From an uncultured Oscillospiraceae bacterium (GTDB lineage: Bacteria > Bacillota > Clostridia > Oscillospirales > Ruminococcaceae): a stretch of DNA of 48,635 nt. Positions 9,311 through 17,475 of this stretch are shown piece by piece; the stretch's first letter is position 1; every line of letters starts with the position of its first letter. The position numbers were made by a program, and so were the translations under genes. The DNA lies in contig CATJCP010000138.1 in the NCBI GenBank assembly GCA_949737515.1, forward strand, positions 1 to 48,635, read 5' to 3'. Under the pieces are notes generated by a model that had not been told where the DNA came from, did not search any database, and saw only the letters and a program-made list of their open reading frames with translations.

Positions 9311-9355
9311 AGGGCGGGCGCATGGTTTTTCATACGTCTGCCCTGTATCTTTATA
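9311..9355 (+). terminator. Possible terminator after the TrpXYZ-like operon
   Basis: Inverted repeat AGGGCGGGCGCATG/CATACGTCTGCCCT with two G-T pairs and one mismatch, followed by a weak GTATCTTTATA tract. Confidence 0.55.
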
Positions 9356-9394
9356 TAGTATTTGACATGAAGTATCAGCAATCAGATATCAGTA

Positions 9395-9706
9395 TTAGGA
9401 AGCACCCTTGCTTTCCAGAACAGTGACGCGGGTCTGAATTTCATCAATTTGGTGTTTGGTTCTCTCCTGCTCTTGTTCCAGCTCCGTTTGTTTTTCCCGG
9501 ACAAGGGCGAGACCATCAAAGAGGACGTCGATGCGCCTGGTGACGCTGTTTTCAATTTTAATGTTGAGACGGCGCTCAAATTGGCTCATTTCTTCTCTCA
9601 TTTCGGTCCGCAACTGATTTATCTCAGTTTGAATTTTGGCTTCCATTCTGCTGGTCTGGTCCTCCAACAGGGCGGCGATTTGATTGAGCAACTCATTGTT
9701 TTCCAT
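9395..9706 (-). CDS. Small coiled-coil protein of unknown function
   Basis: 103 residues, soluble, no signal peptide. The sequence is almost entirely heptad-like (LLNQIAALLEDQTSRMEAKI, then LEQEQERTKHQIDEIQTRV), predicting a long parallel coiled coil, with a short central break around DVLFDGLALV. It has its own promoter (9731-9759) and a good ribosome site (GGAGGGG before ATG at 9706), so it is a real gene. It lies alone on the minus strand between two importer operons. Similar short coiled-coil proteins occur widely in Clostridia without known role; no function is assigned. Confidence 0.75.
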   Translation of the reverse strand: MENNELLNQIAALLEDQTSRMEAKIQTEINQLRTEMREEMSQFERRLNIKIENSVTRRIDVLFDGLALVREKQTELEQEQERTKHQIDEIQTRVTVLESKGAS

Positions 9707-9730
9707 AGTCGACCCCTCCTCCTGTATTTT

Positions 9731-9759
9731 AGTATATCATACGCGTAAAGAAAGGTCAA
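9731..9759 (-). promoter_or_regulatory. Promoter of the coiled-coil gene
   Basis: Minus-strand TTGACC (9754-9759), 17-base spacer, TATACT (9731-9736). Confidence 0.75.
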
Positions 9760-9866
9760 CGAAGCTTTTGCGTATTTCCTCTGTGAAATGTATAATTATG
9801 ACATGCAATCCAGCGATTTTAATGCTTTTTTGTTTAAAGGCTGTTCAAATTTTGGGGGATTTTCCG

Positions 9867-9895
9867 TTGACTTTTGCATATTACGACGGTATAAT
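9867..9895 (+). promoter_or_regulatory. Promoter of livK operon
   Basis: TTGACT (9867-9872), 17-base spacer, TATAAT (9890-9895), 155 bases before the livK start. Confidence 0.8.
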
Positions 9896-9909
9896 TTCGA
9901 TAAGCTGAT

Positions 9910-10030
9910 GGAAAAGCGCCTAAGAAACCGGCATAATGCCCAATCTGTTCCTCCGCAGCTTTTCCAAAGGCGGTAATGGGGGTTGGTGGATATGCAGTTT
10001 TTAAACATCCTGCCATCAAAACAAGCCCCC
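9910..10030 (+). promoter_or_regulatory. Structured 5' leader of livK, class unknown
   Basis: Two long-range pairings are visible in the untranslated leader. GGAAAAGC (9910-9917) pairs perfectly with GCTTTTCC (9958-9965) and encloses a small GCC/GGC hairpin. GGGGGTTG (9978-9985) pairs with CAAGCCCCC (10022-10030) with one bulge and encloses a weaker inner helix. The second element ends 20 bases before the livK ATG. It does not match a riboswitch class I recognise, and there is no terminator-type T-run. Confidence 0.45.
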
Positions 10031-10050
10031 GCAAATTAGGAGGAATTAAC

Positions 10051-11259
10051 ATGAAAAGAAATCATCTTCTTTCCCTGGCGCTTTCCGCTGCGGTCTGCGC
10101 AGGAATGCTGACCGGCTGTAACGGCGGTACACCGTCCAGCAGCACGGCGGGAGGTTCCGCTGCAGCTTCTGGAGATACCATCAAAGTAGGCATTCTGGCC
10201 CCTTTAACCGGCGACGCCGCCCAGTATGGCATCGCGGCTTCCAACGCTGCCAAGCTGTACTTTGACCAGGTCAATACCTCTGGCGGCATAAACGGCAAAT
10301 CCATTGAGTACATCCTACTAGATGAAAAGGGACAGGCCGCTGATGCTGTCGTCGCCTACAACAGCCTGCTGGAGCAGGGCGTAACCGCCATTGTGGGGGA
10401 CGTCACCACCGCCCCTACCATTGCAGTGGCGGTTGAATCTGCTTCCGCCAATATGCCCCTGATCACCGGCTCTGCCACTGCTGCGGCTGTCACCGTTGAC
10501 CCGGACACCAACACCGTCCGCTCAAATGTCTTCCGCTCCTGCTTTATCGATCCTTTCCAGGGTGAGAAAATGGCCAGCTTCTCTAAGGAAAAGCTGGGAG
10601 CAAAGACCGCCGCTGTCCTCTTTAACAGCAATATCGACTACTCTGTGGGCCTGAAGGACGCTTTTATTGCCAAGGCACAGGAGATCGGCCTTGAGGTGGT
10701 TGCCACCGAAAGCTATGCGGACAAGGATTCGGATTTCAAGAGCCAGCTCACCAACATCAACGCCAAGGCTCCCGACGTTCTGTTCTGCCCGGACTATTAT
10801 CAAAAGGTCGCCCTGATTGCCCCCCAGGCCAAGGAAGTGGGTCTGACCGCTACCTTTGTGGGTGGCGACGGCTGGGACGGCGCCATTGAGGCCATCAACG
10901 ATTCCGCTATGATCGAAGGCGCATACTATTGCTCTGGATTTTCCGCCGACGATACTTCTGAAGCGGTTCAGAAGTTCCTCAGCGACTACAAGGCCGCCTA
11001 CAACAGCGACCCCAATATGTTCGCCGCCACTACCTATGACGCTGCCGCTATTCTGGCGGACGCCATCAAATCCGCCGAGGAGGCTGGCCTGACCCCCGCT
11101 ACTGATGAGTACAAGGCTGCGATTGTCTCCGCTATCTCTGCCACGAACAAGGATTATGTTACCGGCCATTTCACCTTTGACTCCAACAACGACCCTGTAA
11201 AGGACGCTGTTATCATCAAGATCGCTGGCGGCAAGTACACCTTTGACTGCAAATTCTAA
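10051..11259 (+). CDS. livK: Branched-chain amino-acid ABC transporter, binding lipoprotein
   Basis: Periplasmic-binding-protein-type lipoprotein that delivers branched-chain (or related) amino acids to LivHM, 402 residues. Lipobox LTGC (Cys 22) is followed by a Ser/Gly linker, then IKVGILAPLTGDAAQYG and GGINGKSIEYILLDEKGQ, the typical LivK opening, and TAIVGDVTTAPTIAVA at the ligand cleft. ATG at 10051 has AGGAGG 8 bases upstream; an in-frame ATG at 9976 lies inside the leader structure and is rejected. First gene of livK-livH-livM-livG-livF. Exact ligand (Leu/Ile/Val versus another amino acid) cannot be told. Confidence 0.93.
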   Translation: MKRNHLLSLALSAAVCAGMLTGCNGGTPSSSTAGGSAAASGDTIKVGILAPLTGDAAQYGIAASNAAKLYFDQVNTSGGINGKSIEYILLDEKGQAADAVVAYNSLLEQGVTAIVGDVTTAPTIAVAVESASANMPLITGSATAAAVTVDPDTNTVRSNVFRSCFIDPFQGEKMASFSKEKLGAKTAAVLFNSNIDYSVGLKDAFIAKAQEIGLEVVATESYADKDSDFKSQLTNINAKAPDVLFCPDYYQKVALIAPQAKEVGLTATFVGGDGWDGAIEAINDSAMIEGAYYCSGFSADDTSEAVQKFLSDYKAAYNSDPNMFAATTYDAAAILADAIKSAEEAGLTPATDEYKAAIVSAISATNKDYVTGHFTFDSNNDPVKDAVIIKIAGGKYTFDCKF

Positions 11260-11303
11260 AAAATAGGCGTTCCCTTTGTAAATGCCATATAGCGCCGCAA
11301 TGC

Positions 11304-11346
11304 AACCGGAATGGGAGGTGGGTTCAGCCGCCTCCTGTATCCGGTT
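11304..11346 (+). other. Stable hairpin in the livK-livH gap, no T-run
   Basis: AACCGGA/TCCGGTT and GGAGGTGG/CCGCCTCC form a two-part stem around a six-base loop. It is followed by TGTGTCG, so it is not a standard terminator. A role as a 3' stabiliser of processed livK mRNA is inferred only. Confidence 0.6.
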
Positions 11347-11431
11347 TGTGTCGTATCAACAGGAAAGTTACCTTCTGAAAAGCTTGGTGTGTTTTTATGT
11401 AATTTTATAAGACGGAAAGGATGGAATCCCT

Positions 11432-12310
11432 ATGCTGCTCCTCTCCCAAATCATCAACGGCCTGCAGCTTGGCAGCATCTATGCGCTGGTTGCCCTGGGG
11501 TACAGTATGGTTTACGGAATCATCATGCTCCTGAACTTTGCCCACGGCGATATTATTATGGTGGGCGGCTATGTCGCCATGCTGACCATTGCCGCCGGTG
11601 TACACCCCCTGCTGGCAGTGGTGCTGGCAGTGCTGGCCTGCGTCCTCCTCGGGGTGGTCATCGACAAGGTGGCCTACGCCCCCCTGCGGTCTTCCCCCCG
11701 CATTTCGCTGCTGATCACTGCCATCGGCGTTTCCTTCCTGCTGGAAAACCTGGCCCAGAACATTTGGGGAGCTAACGCCCGGCCCTTTCCCAACAGCGCC
11801 ATTATCAAGGGGGCAACCCTCAACATAGGCGGCGTACACATCGGCACCACGGCAATTGCAACCATTGTGGTATCCATCCTGTCCATGGTTGTCCTCACCT
11901 TCCTGGTCCAGAAGACCAAACGGGGCAAGGCAATGCGGGCAGTATCGGAGGATATGGGCACTGCCCAGCTCATGGGGATCAATGTCAACAGCACCATTAC
12001 CTTCACCTTTGCGGTGGGTTCCGCCCTGGCGGGGATCGGTTCCATCCTGTACTGCTGCACCTATCCTCAGGTTTCGCCTACAATGGGCTCCATGCTGGGG
12101 CTGAAGGCCTTTGTGGCGGCAGTCTTGGGGGGGATCGGATCCATCCCCGGGGCCATGGTCGGGGGATTTGCCATCGGCATGGCGGAGGTCTTGGTCCGGG
12201 CTGTTGGGCTTTCCGACTGGACCGACGGCGTAGTCTTCGCCATCCTGATCGTAGTGCTGCTCTTCCGCCCCACCGGGCTGATGGGCCGTCCCATGACCGA
12301 AAAAGTTTAA
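11432..12310 (+). CDS. livH: Branched-chain amino-acid ABC transporter permease LivH
   Basis: Membrane permease of the Liv importer, 292 residues with about eight helices. The family opening NGLQLGSIYALVALGYSMVY (about 9-28) and NFAHGDIIMVGGY (about 35-47) are diagnostic, and the C-terminal LRPTG-like box reads LFRPTGLMG. The docking segment KRGKAMRAVSEDMGTAQLMG holds the EAA-like loop. ATG at 11432 follows GAAAGGA. It is separated from livK by a hairpin-containing gap of 172 bases and followed by livM after 23 bases. Confidence 0.93.
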   Translation: MLLLSQIINGLQLGSIYALVALGYSMVYGIIMLLNFAHGDIIMVGGYVAMLTIAAGVHPLLAVVLAVLACVLLGVVIDKVAYAPLRSSPRISLLITAIGVSFLLENLAQNIWGANARPFPNSAIIKGATLNIGGVHIGTTAIATIVVSILSMVVLTFLVQKTKRGKAMRAVSEDMGTAQLMGINVNSTITFTFAVGSALAGIGSILYCCTYPQVSPTMGSMLGLKAFVAAVLGGIGSIPGAMVGGFAIGMAEVLVRAVGLSDWTDGVVFAILIVVLLFRPTGLMGRPMTEKV

Positions 12311-12333
12311 TGAACGGGGAGGGTTAGTCGGAT

Positions 12334-13374
12334 ATGCGTCAAAGATTCGAAATTCCAATGCCGGTTCGCTATCTGGTCAACGGCGTACTGATTGTACTGC
12401 TGTTCCTGCTGGGGCAGTTTATGATCTCCGCCGGTATTCTCAGCAGCTATTTCCAAAAGATCCTGCTCCAGGTGGGGGTCTATATTATCGCCGCCGTTTC
12501 CCTGAACATGGCCACCGGGTATTTGGGACAGCTTCCCCTGGGCCACGCTGGGTTTATGGCGGTGGGTGGCTATACCGCCGGTATTTTTTTGAAAAATTTT
12601 CCCATTAAGGGGCTCCCCGCCTTTATTCTGGCGATTATTCTGGCGGGAATCGTGGCGGGCATTTTCGGCATTCTCATCGGCATTCCTGCCCTGCGGCTCA
12701 AGGGGGACTATCTGGCCATCATCACCCTGGGCTTTGGGGAGATTATCCGGGTCATCCTGTTGAACATCGACACGGTTTTGGGCTTTAAGTTTACCGGCGG
12801 TGCGGCCGGGCTGATGGGGATCCCCAAATACACCTCCTTTCCGGCAGTGTATATCTGCGTTGTAATCACCTGCCTGTTCATCCATACCATGATGAAATCC
12901 CGCCATGGGCGGGCCATCCTCGCCATCCGCGAAAACGAAATCGCTGCGGAGTCCTGCGGGGTCAATACCACCTACTATAAGACCATGGCCTTTACCGCCT
13001 CCGCCTTTTTCGCAGGTGTGGCAGGGGCGCTTTTCGCCAGTTATTTGGGGCTGCTGGTTCCAGGGGATTTTGGGTTTATGAAGTCCATTGAGATACTGGT
13101 TATGGTGGTGTTAGGCGGCATGGGCTCCATGCTGGGATCTGTCCTTGCGGCAGCGGTGCTGACCATCGTCCCCTTTGCCCTCCAGTCCATCTCCCAGACA
13201 GTGGCGGATTACCGGATGGTCATCTATTCGGTGCTGCTGATCGTGGTGATGATCTTCAAGCCCTCCGGCTTGCTGGGCACCTACGACTTTTCTCTGACCC
13301 GCATCATAGAGGGGCTGATCAACCGCGCTGGGATTCATGACGGCGTGGCAAGGAAAGGAGAGCAATCCAAATGA
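12334..13374 (+). CDS. livM: Branched-chain amino-acid ABC transporter permease LivM
   Basis: Second permease of the Liv importer, 346 residues. Typical motifs are LNMATGYLGQLPLGHAGFMA (about 54-73), ALRLKGDYLAIITLGFGEII (about 119-138), TGGAAGLMGIP and the C-terminal MIFKPSGLLG. ATG at 12334 follows GGGGAGGG. The stop codon overlaps the livG start by four bases (ATGA), implying translational coupling. A short charged tail of about 30 residues follows the last helix. Confidence 0.93.
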   Translation: MRQRFEIPMPVRYLVNGVLIVLLFLLGQFMISAGILSSYFQKILLQVGVYIIAAVSLNMATGYLGQLPLGHAGFMAVGGYTAGIFLKNFPIKGLPAFILAIILAGIVAGIFGILIGIPALRLKGDYLAIITLGFGEIIRVILLNIDTVLGFKFTGGAAGLMGIPKYTSFPAVYICVVITCLFIHTMMKSRHGRAILAIRENEIAAESCGVNTTYYKTMAFTASAFFAGVAGALFASYLGLLVPGDFGFMKSIEILVMVVLGGMGSMLGSVLAAAVLTIVPFALQSISQTVADYRMVIYSVLLIVVMIFKPSGLLGTYDFSLTRIIEGLINRAGIHDGVARKGEQSK

Positions 13375-14201
13375 GCAAGCTGATACCTATGCCTACCAAC
13401 AATCTCCTGACCGAACGCGACGTAGATAAGCCCCCTATTCTGGAGGCGCGGCACCTAGGCATTGATTTTGGCGGCCTGACGGCGGTTGACGACTTTAATA
13501 TCGCCATTGGTAGAACGGAGATCGCCGGGCTGATCGGGCCCAATGGAGCGGGGAAGACCACGGTCTTTAACCTTCTGACCAAGGTGTACCATCCCACCCG
13601 GGGAACCATCCTCCTGGACGCCAAGGACACCGCTGGGATGAACACCATCCAGATCAACCACGCGGGAATTGCCCGCACCTTCCAGAACATCCGCCTCTTT
13701 AAAAACCTGACGGTGCTGGAAAATGTGCTGATCGGTCTTCACAATTCCATGAGCTGCAGTCTGTCGGAATCCATTCTCCGCCTTCCCCGGTACTGGAAGC
13801 AGGAAAAGGAGGCAAAGGAAAGGGCCCTGGAGCTGCTTTCCATCTTCCAGATGCAGGATCTTGCCAAATACGAGGCAGGAGCCCTTCCCTATGGGGCCCA
13901 AAGGCGGCTGGAAATTGTCCGTGCCTTGGGCACGAACCCCAAGCTTCTGCTGTTGGACGAGCCCGCCGCAGGCATGAACCCTTCGGAAACCGCCGGGCTG
14001 ATGGAGAACATCCGCAAAATACGCGACTCCTTCCACATCGCCATTATGCTCATCGAACACGACATGAACCTGGTCATGGGAATCTGCGAAGGGATTGCGG
14101 TGCTCAATTACGGAAAGATCATTGCCAAGGGCACTCCGGAGGAAATCCAGGCCAATCCCGCTGTTATCGAGGCCTATCTGGGCAAAAAGAAAGAAGGGTG
14201 A
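13371..14201 (+). CDS. livG: Branched-chain amino-acid ABC transporter ATPase LivG
   Basis: First of two ATPases energising LivHM, 276 residues. Walker A GPNGAGKTT (about 55-63), the LivG hallmark IARTFQNIRLFKNLTVLENV, signature PYGAQRRLEIVRAL, Walker B LLLLDEPAAGMNP and switch His in LIEHDMNLVM are intact. The signature has YGAQ rather than YGQQ, a mild variation. The N-terminus carries about 20 extra residues before the core domain. It overlaps livM by four bases and is followed six bases later by livF. Confidence 0.94.
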   Translation: MSKLIPMPTNNLLTERDVDKPPILEARHLGIDFGGLTAVDDFNIAIGRTEIAGLIGPNGAGKTTVFNLLTKVYHPTRGTILLDAKDTAGMNTIQINHAGIARTFQNIRLFKNLTVLENVLIGLHNSMSCSLSESILRLPRYWKQEKEAKERALELLSIFQMQDLAKYEAGALPYGAQRRLEIVRALGTNPKLLLLDEPAAGMNPSETAGLMENIRKIRDSFHIAIMLIEHDMNLVMGICEGIAVLNYGKIIAKGTPEEIQANPAVIEAYLGKKKEG

Positions 14202-14207
14202 TGCTTT

Positions 14208-14915
14208 ATGGCTATGCTGCAGGTAGATTCCATCAATGTGTTTTATGGCAGTATTCATGCCATTAAAGATGTTTCCTTTACCGTTGAAAAGGGGGAGATC
14301 GTCACCCTCATCGGCGCCAACGGCGCGGGAAAATCCACCATTCTGAAAACCGTTTCCGGTCTGCTGCGGTCAAGAGGAGGGGCAATTCAGTTCCATGACA
14401 GCCCTATCTCTGCTGCAGCCCCCCATAAGATTGTCTCCATGGGGCTGGCCCATGTGCCGGAGGGGAGACACGTCTTCGCCCAGATGACCGTAGAGGAAAA
14501 CCTGGAAATGGGCGCCTATACCCGCCCCCAGGGCGAAATTGCGCCGGGGCTGGAAAGGGTCTACGCCCAGTTCCCCAGGCTGAAGGAACGCCGGAAACAG
14601 GTCTCCGGGACGCTGTCCGGCGGGGAGCAGCAGATGCTCGCCATGGGAAGGGCCCTGATGAGCCAACCCGCCCTGCTGATGCTGGACGAGCCCTCTATGG
14701 GCTTGGCCCCGCTGATGGTGGAGCAGATTTTTGACATTGTGAAGGAGCTCCACAAGGACGGGGTAACAGTCCTGTTGGTGGAGCAGAACGCCCAGATGGC
14801 TCTTTCGGTGGCGGACCGGGGGTATGTTCTGGAAACAGGAAAAATTGTCCTGACAGGCAACGGTAAGGAGCTGTTAGAGGACGATGCAGTCAAGAAGGCG
14901 TACCTGGGCGGTTAA
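14208..14915 (+). CDS. livF: Branched-chain amino-acid ABC transporter ATPase LivF
   Basis: Second ATPase of the Liv importer, 235 residues, the standard LivF length. Walker A GANGAGKST (about 37-45), ISMGLAHVPEGRHVFAQMTV-type central motif (here VSMGLAHVPEGRHVFAQMTV), signature LSGGEQQMLAMGRAL, Walker B LLMLDEPSMGLAP and the switch His replaced by the family-typical Q in LLVEQNAQMAL. ATG at 14208 is used, six bases after livG. It ends the operon at a weak terminator. Confidence 0.94.
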   Translation: MAMLQVDSINVFYGSIHAIKDVSFTVEKGEIVTLIGANGAGKSTILKTVSGLLRSRGGAIQFHDSPISAAAPHKIVSMGLAHVPEGRHVFAQMTVEENLEMGAYTRPQGEIAPGLERVYAQFPRLKERRKQVSGTLSGGEQQMLAMGRALMSQPALLMLDEPSMGLAPLMVEQIFDIVKELHKDGVTVLLVEQNAQMALSVADRGYVLETGKIVLTGNGKELLEDDAVKKAYLGG

Positions 14916-14930
14916 TATCACTGTTTTGTA

Positions 14931-14956
14931 AAATAGAAGCGCTCTATTTTTGTTTT
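14931..14956 (+). terminator. Short terminator between livF and pdxK
   Basis: AAATAGA/TCTATTT stem (14931-14949) with a five-base loop, then TTGTTTT. The stem is AT-rich, so readthrough into the pyridoxamine kinase gene is likely. Confidence 0.6.
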
Positions 14957-14970
14957 AAGGAGTTGTTCCC

Positions 14971-15843
14971 ATGTCTGCTGAGCCCAGCTGCTTCCGGCGG
15001 GTTGCCGCCATCCACGATATTTCCGGCTTTGGCCGCTGCTCTCTGACCGTTATTATCCCCACCCTCTCCGCCATGGGGGTTCAGGTCTGTCCTGTTCCCA
15101 CTGCCGTCCTTTCCACCCACACCGGCGGGCTGGGAGAGGTGGTCATGCGGGATCTCACCGATTATATCCTCCCTACCCTTTCCCACTATAAAGCCTTAGA
15201 CCTGTCCTTTGACGCCATCTACACCGGCTTTCTCGGCAGTGAAACCCAGATCGGCCATTGTCTGGAGTTTTTCCAGGCTTTCCCCGGTTCCTTAAAGGTG
15301 GTGGACCCAGTCATGGGAGACCACGGGAAGGCCTACCGCACCTGCGGCCAGGGGATACAGGACCGCATGGCCGAGCTGGTGTCGGCGGCGGACATCATCA
15401 CCCCCAACTTGACGGAGGCCTGTATTCTGCTGAAATTGAAATACGATTTCAGCTCTGTCACCCATTCCCATGCCAAGAGTATGCTTGCCCGCCTCAGCGA
15501 GATGGGACCCTCCAAGGTGATTATAACAGGGGTCCAGCTTGCCACCGGGGAAATGGCCAACATTGGGTATGACCGGGAGGCAGGGGCCTACTGGTATGTG
15601 CCCTGTGACTATGTCCCTGTTTCCTATCCTGGCACCGGGGATATTTACGCAAGCGTTCTGGTGGGCTCCCTTCTCACTGGGGACAGCCTTTCCATGGCCA
15701 TGGGGCGGGCCACCAGTTTTGTGGAGATCGCCATTAAAACCACGTTTAGCTATGGGACGGATCCTCATTACGGCGTTATGCTGGAAAGCGCCCTCCCCTG
15801 GCTGACCCACAAGGAAATTGTCAAGAACTTCAACATTCTGTAA
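14971..15843 (+). CDS. pdxY: Pyridoxal/pyridoxamine kinase
   Basis: Phosphorylates pyridoxal-type vitamers to make PLP; ribokinase superfamily, 290 residues. The N-terminus VAAIHDISGFGRCSLT (about 12-27), the substrate region PTAVLSTHTGG, the metal/phosphate motif VVDPVMGDHGKAY and the anion-hole motif YPGTGDIYASVLVGS (catalytic Asp in GTGD) are all present. ATG at 14971 follows TAAGGAG. PLP is a cofactor for SerC elsewhere in this window. Family members are variously called pdxK or pdxY; which vitamer is preferred is not readable. Confidence 0.9.
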   Translation: MSAEPSCFRRVAAIHDISGFGRCSLTVIIPTLSAMGVQVCPVPTAVLSTHTGGLGEVVMRDLTDYILPTLSHYKALDLSFDAIYTGFLGSETQIGHCLEFFQAFPGSLKVVDPVMGDHGKAYRTCGQGIQDRMAELVSAADIITPNLTEACILLKLKYDFSSVTHSHAKSMLARLSEMGPSKVIITGVQLATGEMANIGYDREAGAYWYVPCDYVPVSYPGTGDIYASVLVGSLLTGDSLSMAMGRATSFVEIAIKTTFSYGTDPHYGVMLESALPWLTHKEIVKNFNIL

Positions 15844-15867
15844 AGGAAGACAGGGCAGCTGCAAGAG

Positions 15868-16368
15868 ATGGATACAATAGAGCAAATCAGAATTATCCCA
15901 ATGGAGCGCCGCCATGTTCCCCATTTGGCGCGGCTGGAAAAGCTGTGTTTCGCGGAGCCATGGAGCGAAAAAGCCCTTGAGGAGGAACTAGATAACCCCC
16001 AGGCGGTGTTCCTGGCAGCGGAATCCCTTCATGGAGAGGTTCTCGGATATGCCGGGATGCATGATATTTTAGGGGAAGGTTATATCGACAATATCGCCGT
16101 GTTCCCCCAGGCGCGGGGCAGCGGCATAGGCTCGGCCCTGGTCAAGGCCCTTTGCAGCTATGGGGCGGATAAGGGCCTTGCATTTATTACACTGGAGGTC
16201 CGGCCCTCCAATGTCCCGGCCCTGGCGCTGTACCAAAAGTTCGGATTCCAGGAGAAGGGAAGGCGGCGGAACTTTTACAGGCGCCCTGCCGAGGACGCCC
16301 TGATCCTCACCAAACATTTTCCGGGAAATAACCGGCCTGCCGGCGAAGAAAGGAAGAGGGACGGATGA
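15868..16368 (+). CDS. rimI: Ribosomal-protein-alanine N-acetyltransferase RimI
   Basis: GNAT-family acetyltransferase, 166 residues, expected to acetylate the N-terminal alanine of a ribosomal protein (S18 in well-studied cases). The acetyl-CoA loop is ARGSGIGSALVKAL (about 78-91), preceded by YIDNIAVFPQ, and the C-terminal part has NVPALALYQKFGFQEKGRRR, as in RimI. The ribosome site before ATG 15868 is poor (GCAAGAG), and the gene follows pdxY by 24 bases, so it may rely on coupling. Its stop overlaps the tsaD start by four bases, a classic rimI-tsaD arrangement. Confidence 0.88.
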   Translation: MDTIEQIRIIPMERRHVPHLARLEKLCFAEPWSEKALEEELDNPQAVFLAAESLHGEVLGYAGMHDILGEGYIDNIAVFPQARGSGIGSALVKALCSYGADKGLAFITLEVRPSNVPALALYQKFGFQEKGRRRNFYRRPAEDALILTKHFPGNNRPAGEERKRDG

Positions 16369-17405
16369 AAATATTGGGAATCGAAAGCTCCTGTGATGAA
16401 ACGGCTGCCGCTGTGGTGGAGGACGGGGTAAAAATCCTGTCCTCCTCAGTGAATTCACAGATCATGGAGCACCGGAAATTCGGGGGCGTGGTTCCGGAGA
16501 TTGCCTCCAGGCGGCATACGGAGAACATCATCTCTGTGGTCCAGGACGCCCTCGGCCAGGCGGGTCTCTCCCTTGGGGAGATCGACGGGATAGCGGTTAC
16601 CGCTGCCCCGGGGCTCATTGGGGCGCTGCTGGTTGGCGTCAACTTTGCCAAAGGCCTTTGCCTCGCCACCGGAAAACCGCTGATCCCGGTACACCACATT
16701 CGGGGGCACATTGCAGCCAACTACCTGGCCCATCCGGAGCTGAAGCCCCCCTATCTCTGCCTGGTGGTATCCGGGGGGCACAGCCACCTGGTGGAGGTAC
16801 TGGACTATACCAGCTTCCATGTGGTGGGGCGGACGCGGGACGATGCAGCCGGGGAAGCTTTTGACAAGGCGGCCCGGGCCATGGGTTTTCCCTATCCAGG
16901 AGGGGTCATTTTGGACAAGGAGGCGCAAAGGGGGAACCCTCACGCCTATCGTCTGCCCCAGCCCAAGGTGGACGGCAGTCCCTATGATTTCAGCTTTTCC
17001 GGGTTAAAAACAGCGGTAATCAATCTAGTGCACAATGCGGCCCAGAAGGGAGAAGCGCTGAACGCACAGGATCTGGCTGCGAGTTTTCAGTTCACAGTGG
17101 CAGAGATTTTAACCAACCGCTTTCTGTTGGCGGCGCGGGATCTCCGGTATAACATTCTCGCTGTTGCAGGCGGTGTGAGCGCAAATTCCGGGCTGCGGGA
17201 AATGCTCCGTGAAAAGTGCCTTCAGGAGAACCGGCAGATCTATTTTCCGCCCCTTTCTCTGTGCGGGGACAATGCTGCCATGATCGCCTCTCAGGGCTTT
17301 TATGAATACCGGGCAGGCGTGCAGGCCGGAATGGAACTGAATGCCAGCCCCAGCATGCCCATTGACGGCTGTCAATGGAATTCCATACTGCCGGCATCAA
17401 TGTAA
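16365..17405 (+). CDS. tsaD: tRNA N6-threonylcarbamoyladenosine (t6A37) transferase TsaD
   Basis: Transfers the threonylcarbamoyl group to A37 of ANN-decoding tRNAs, 346 residues, the normal length. The N-terminal motif ILGIESSCDETAAAVVEDG (3-21), VPEIASRRHTEN, the metal-binding HHIRGHIAANYL (two histidines in HxxxH), SGGHSHLV, and YPGGVILDKEA with FSFSGLKTAV are all canonical. The C-terminal GGVSANSGLRE and GDNAAMIA are intact. It overlaps rimI by four bases. The partner genes tsaB and tsaE are not next to it in this window. A strong terminator follows. Confidence 0.96.
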   Translation: MKILGIESSCDETAAAVVEDGVKILSSSVNSQIMEHRKFGGVVPEIASRRHTENIISVVQDALGQAGLSLGEIDGIAVTAAPGLIGALLVGVNFAKGLCLATGKPLIPVHHIRGHIAANYLAHPELKPPYLCLVVSGGHSHLVEVLDYTSFHVVGRTRDDAAGEAFDKAARAMGFPYPGGVILDKEAQRGNPHAYRLPQPKVDGSPYDFSFSGLKTAVINLVHNAAQKGEALNAQDLAASFQFTVAEILTNRFLLAARDLRYNILAVAGGVSANSGLREMLREKCLQENRQIYFPPLSLCGDNAAMIASQGFYEYRAGVQAGMELNASPSMPIDGCQWNSILPASM

Positions 17406-17430
17406 GAGGATTTATCCTGTTTCGTACAAG

Positions 17431-17475
17431 ACAGGAGACAGCCCTAAAACTACGGGCTGTCTCCTGTTCTTTATT
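17431..17475. terminator. Bidirectional terminator between tsaD and the Nudix gene
   Basis: 14-bp stem ACAGGAGACAGCCC/GGGCTGTCTCCTGT with a nine-base loop, then TCTTTATTT on the plus strand. It sits between convergent genes; the T-run overlaps the last codons of the minus-strand gene. Confidence 0.85.

Noticed and set aside
9976-10050. Upstream in-frame extension of livK
   Set aside because: It lies within the structured leader and would place 25 residues before a good signal peptide; the ATG at 10051 has an ideal ribosome site.
11405-12358. Minus-strand frame of 317 residues opposite livH
   Set aside because: Antisense shadow of a canonical LivH permease.
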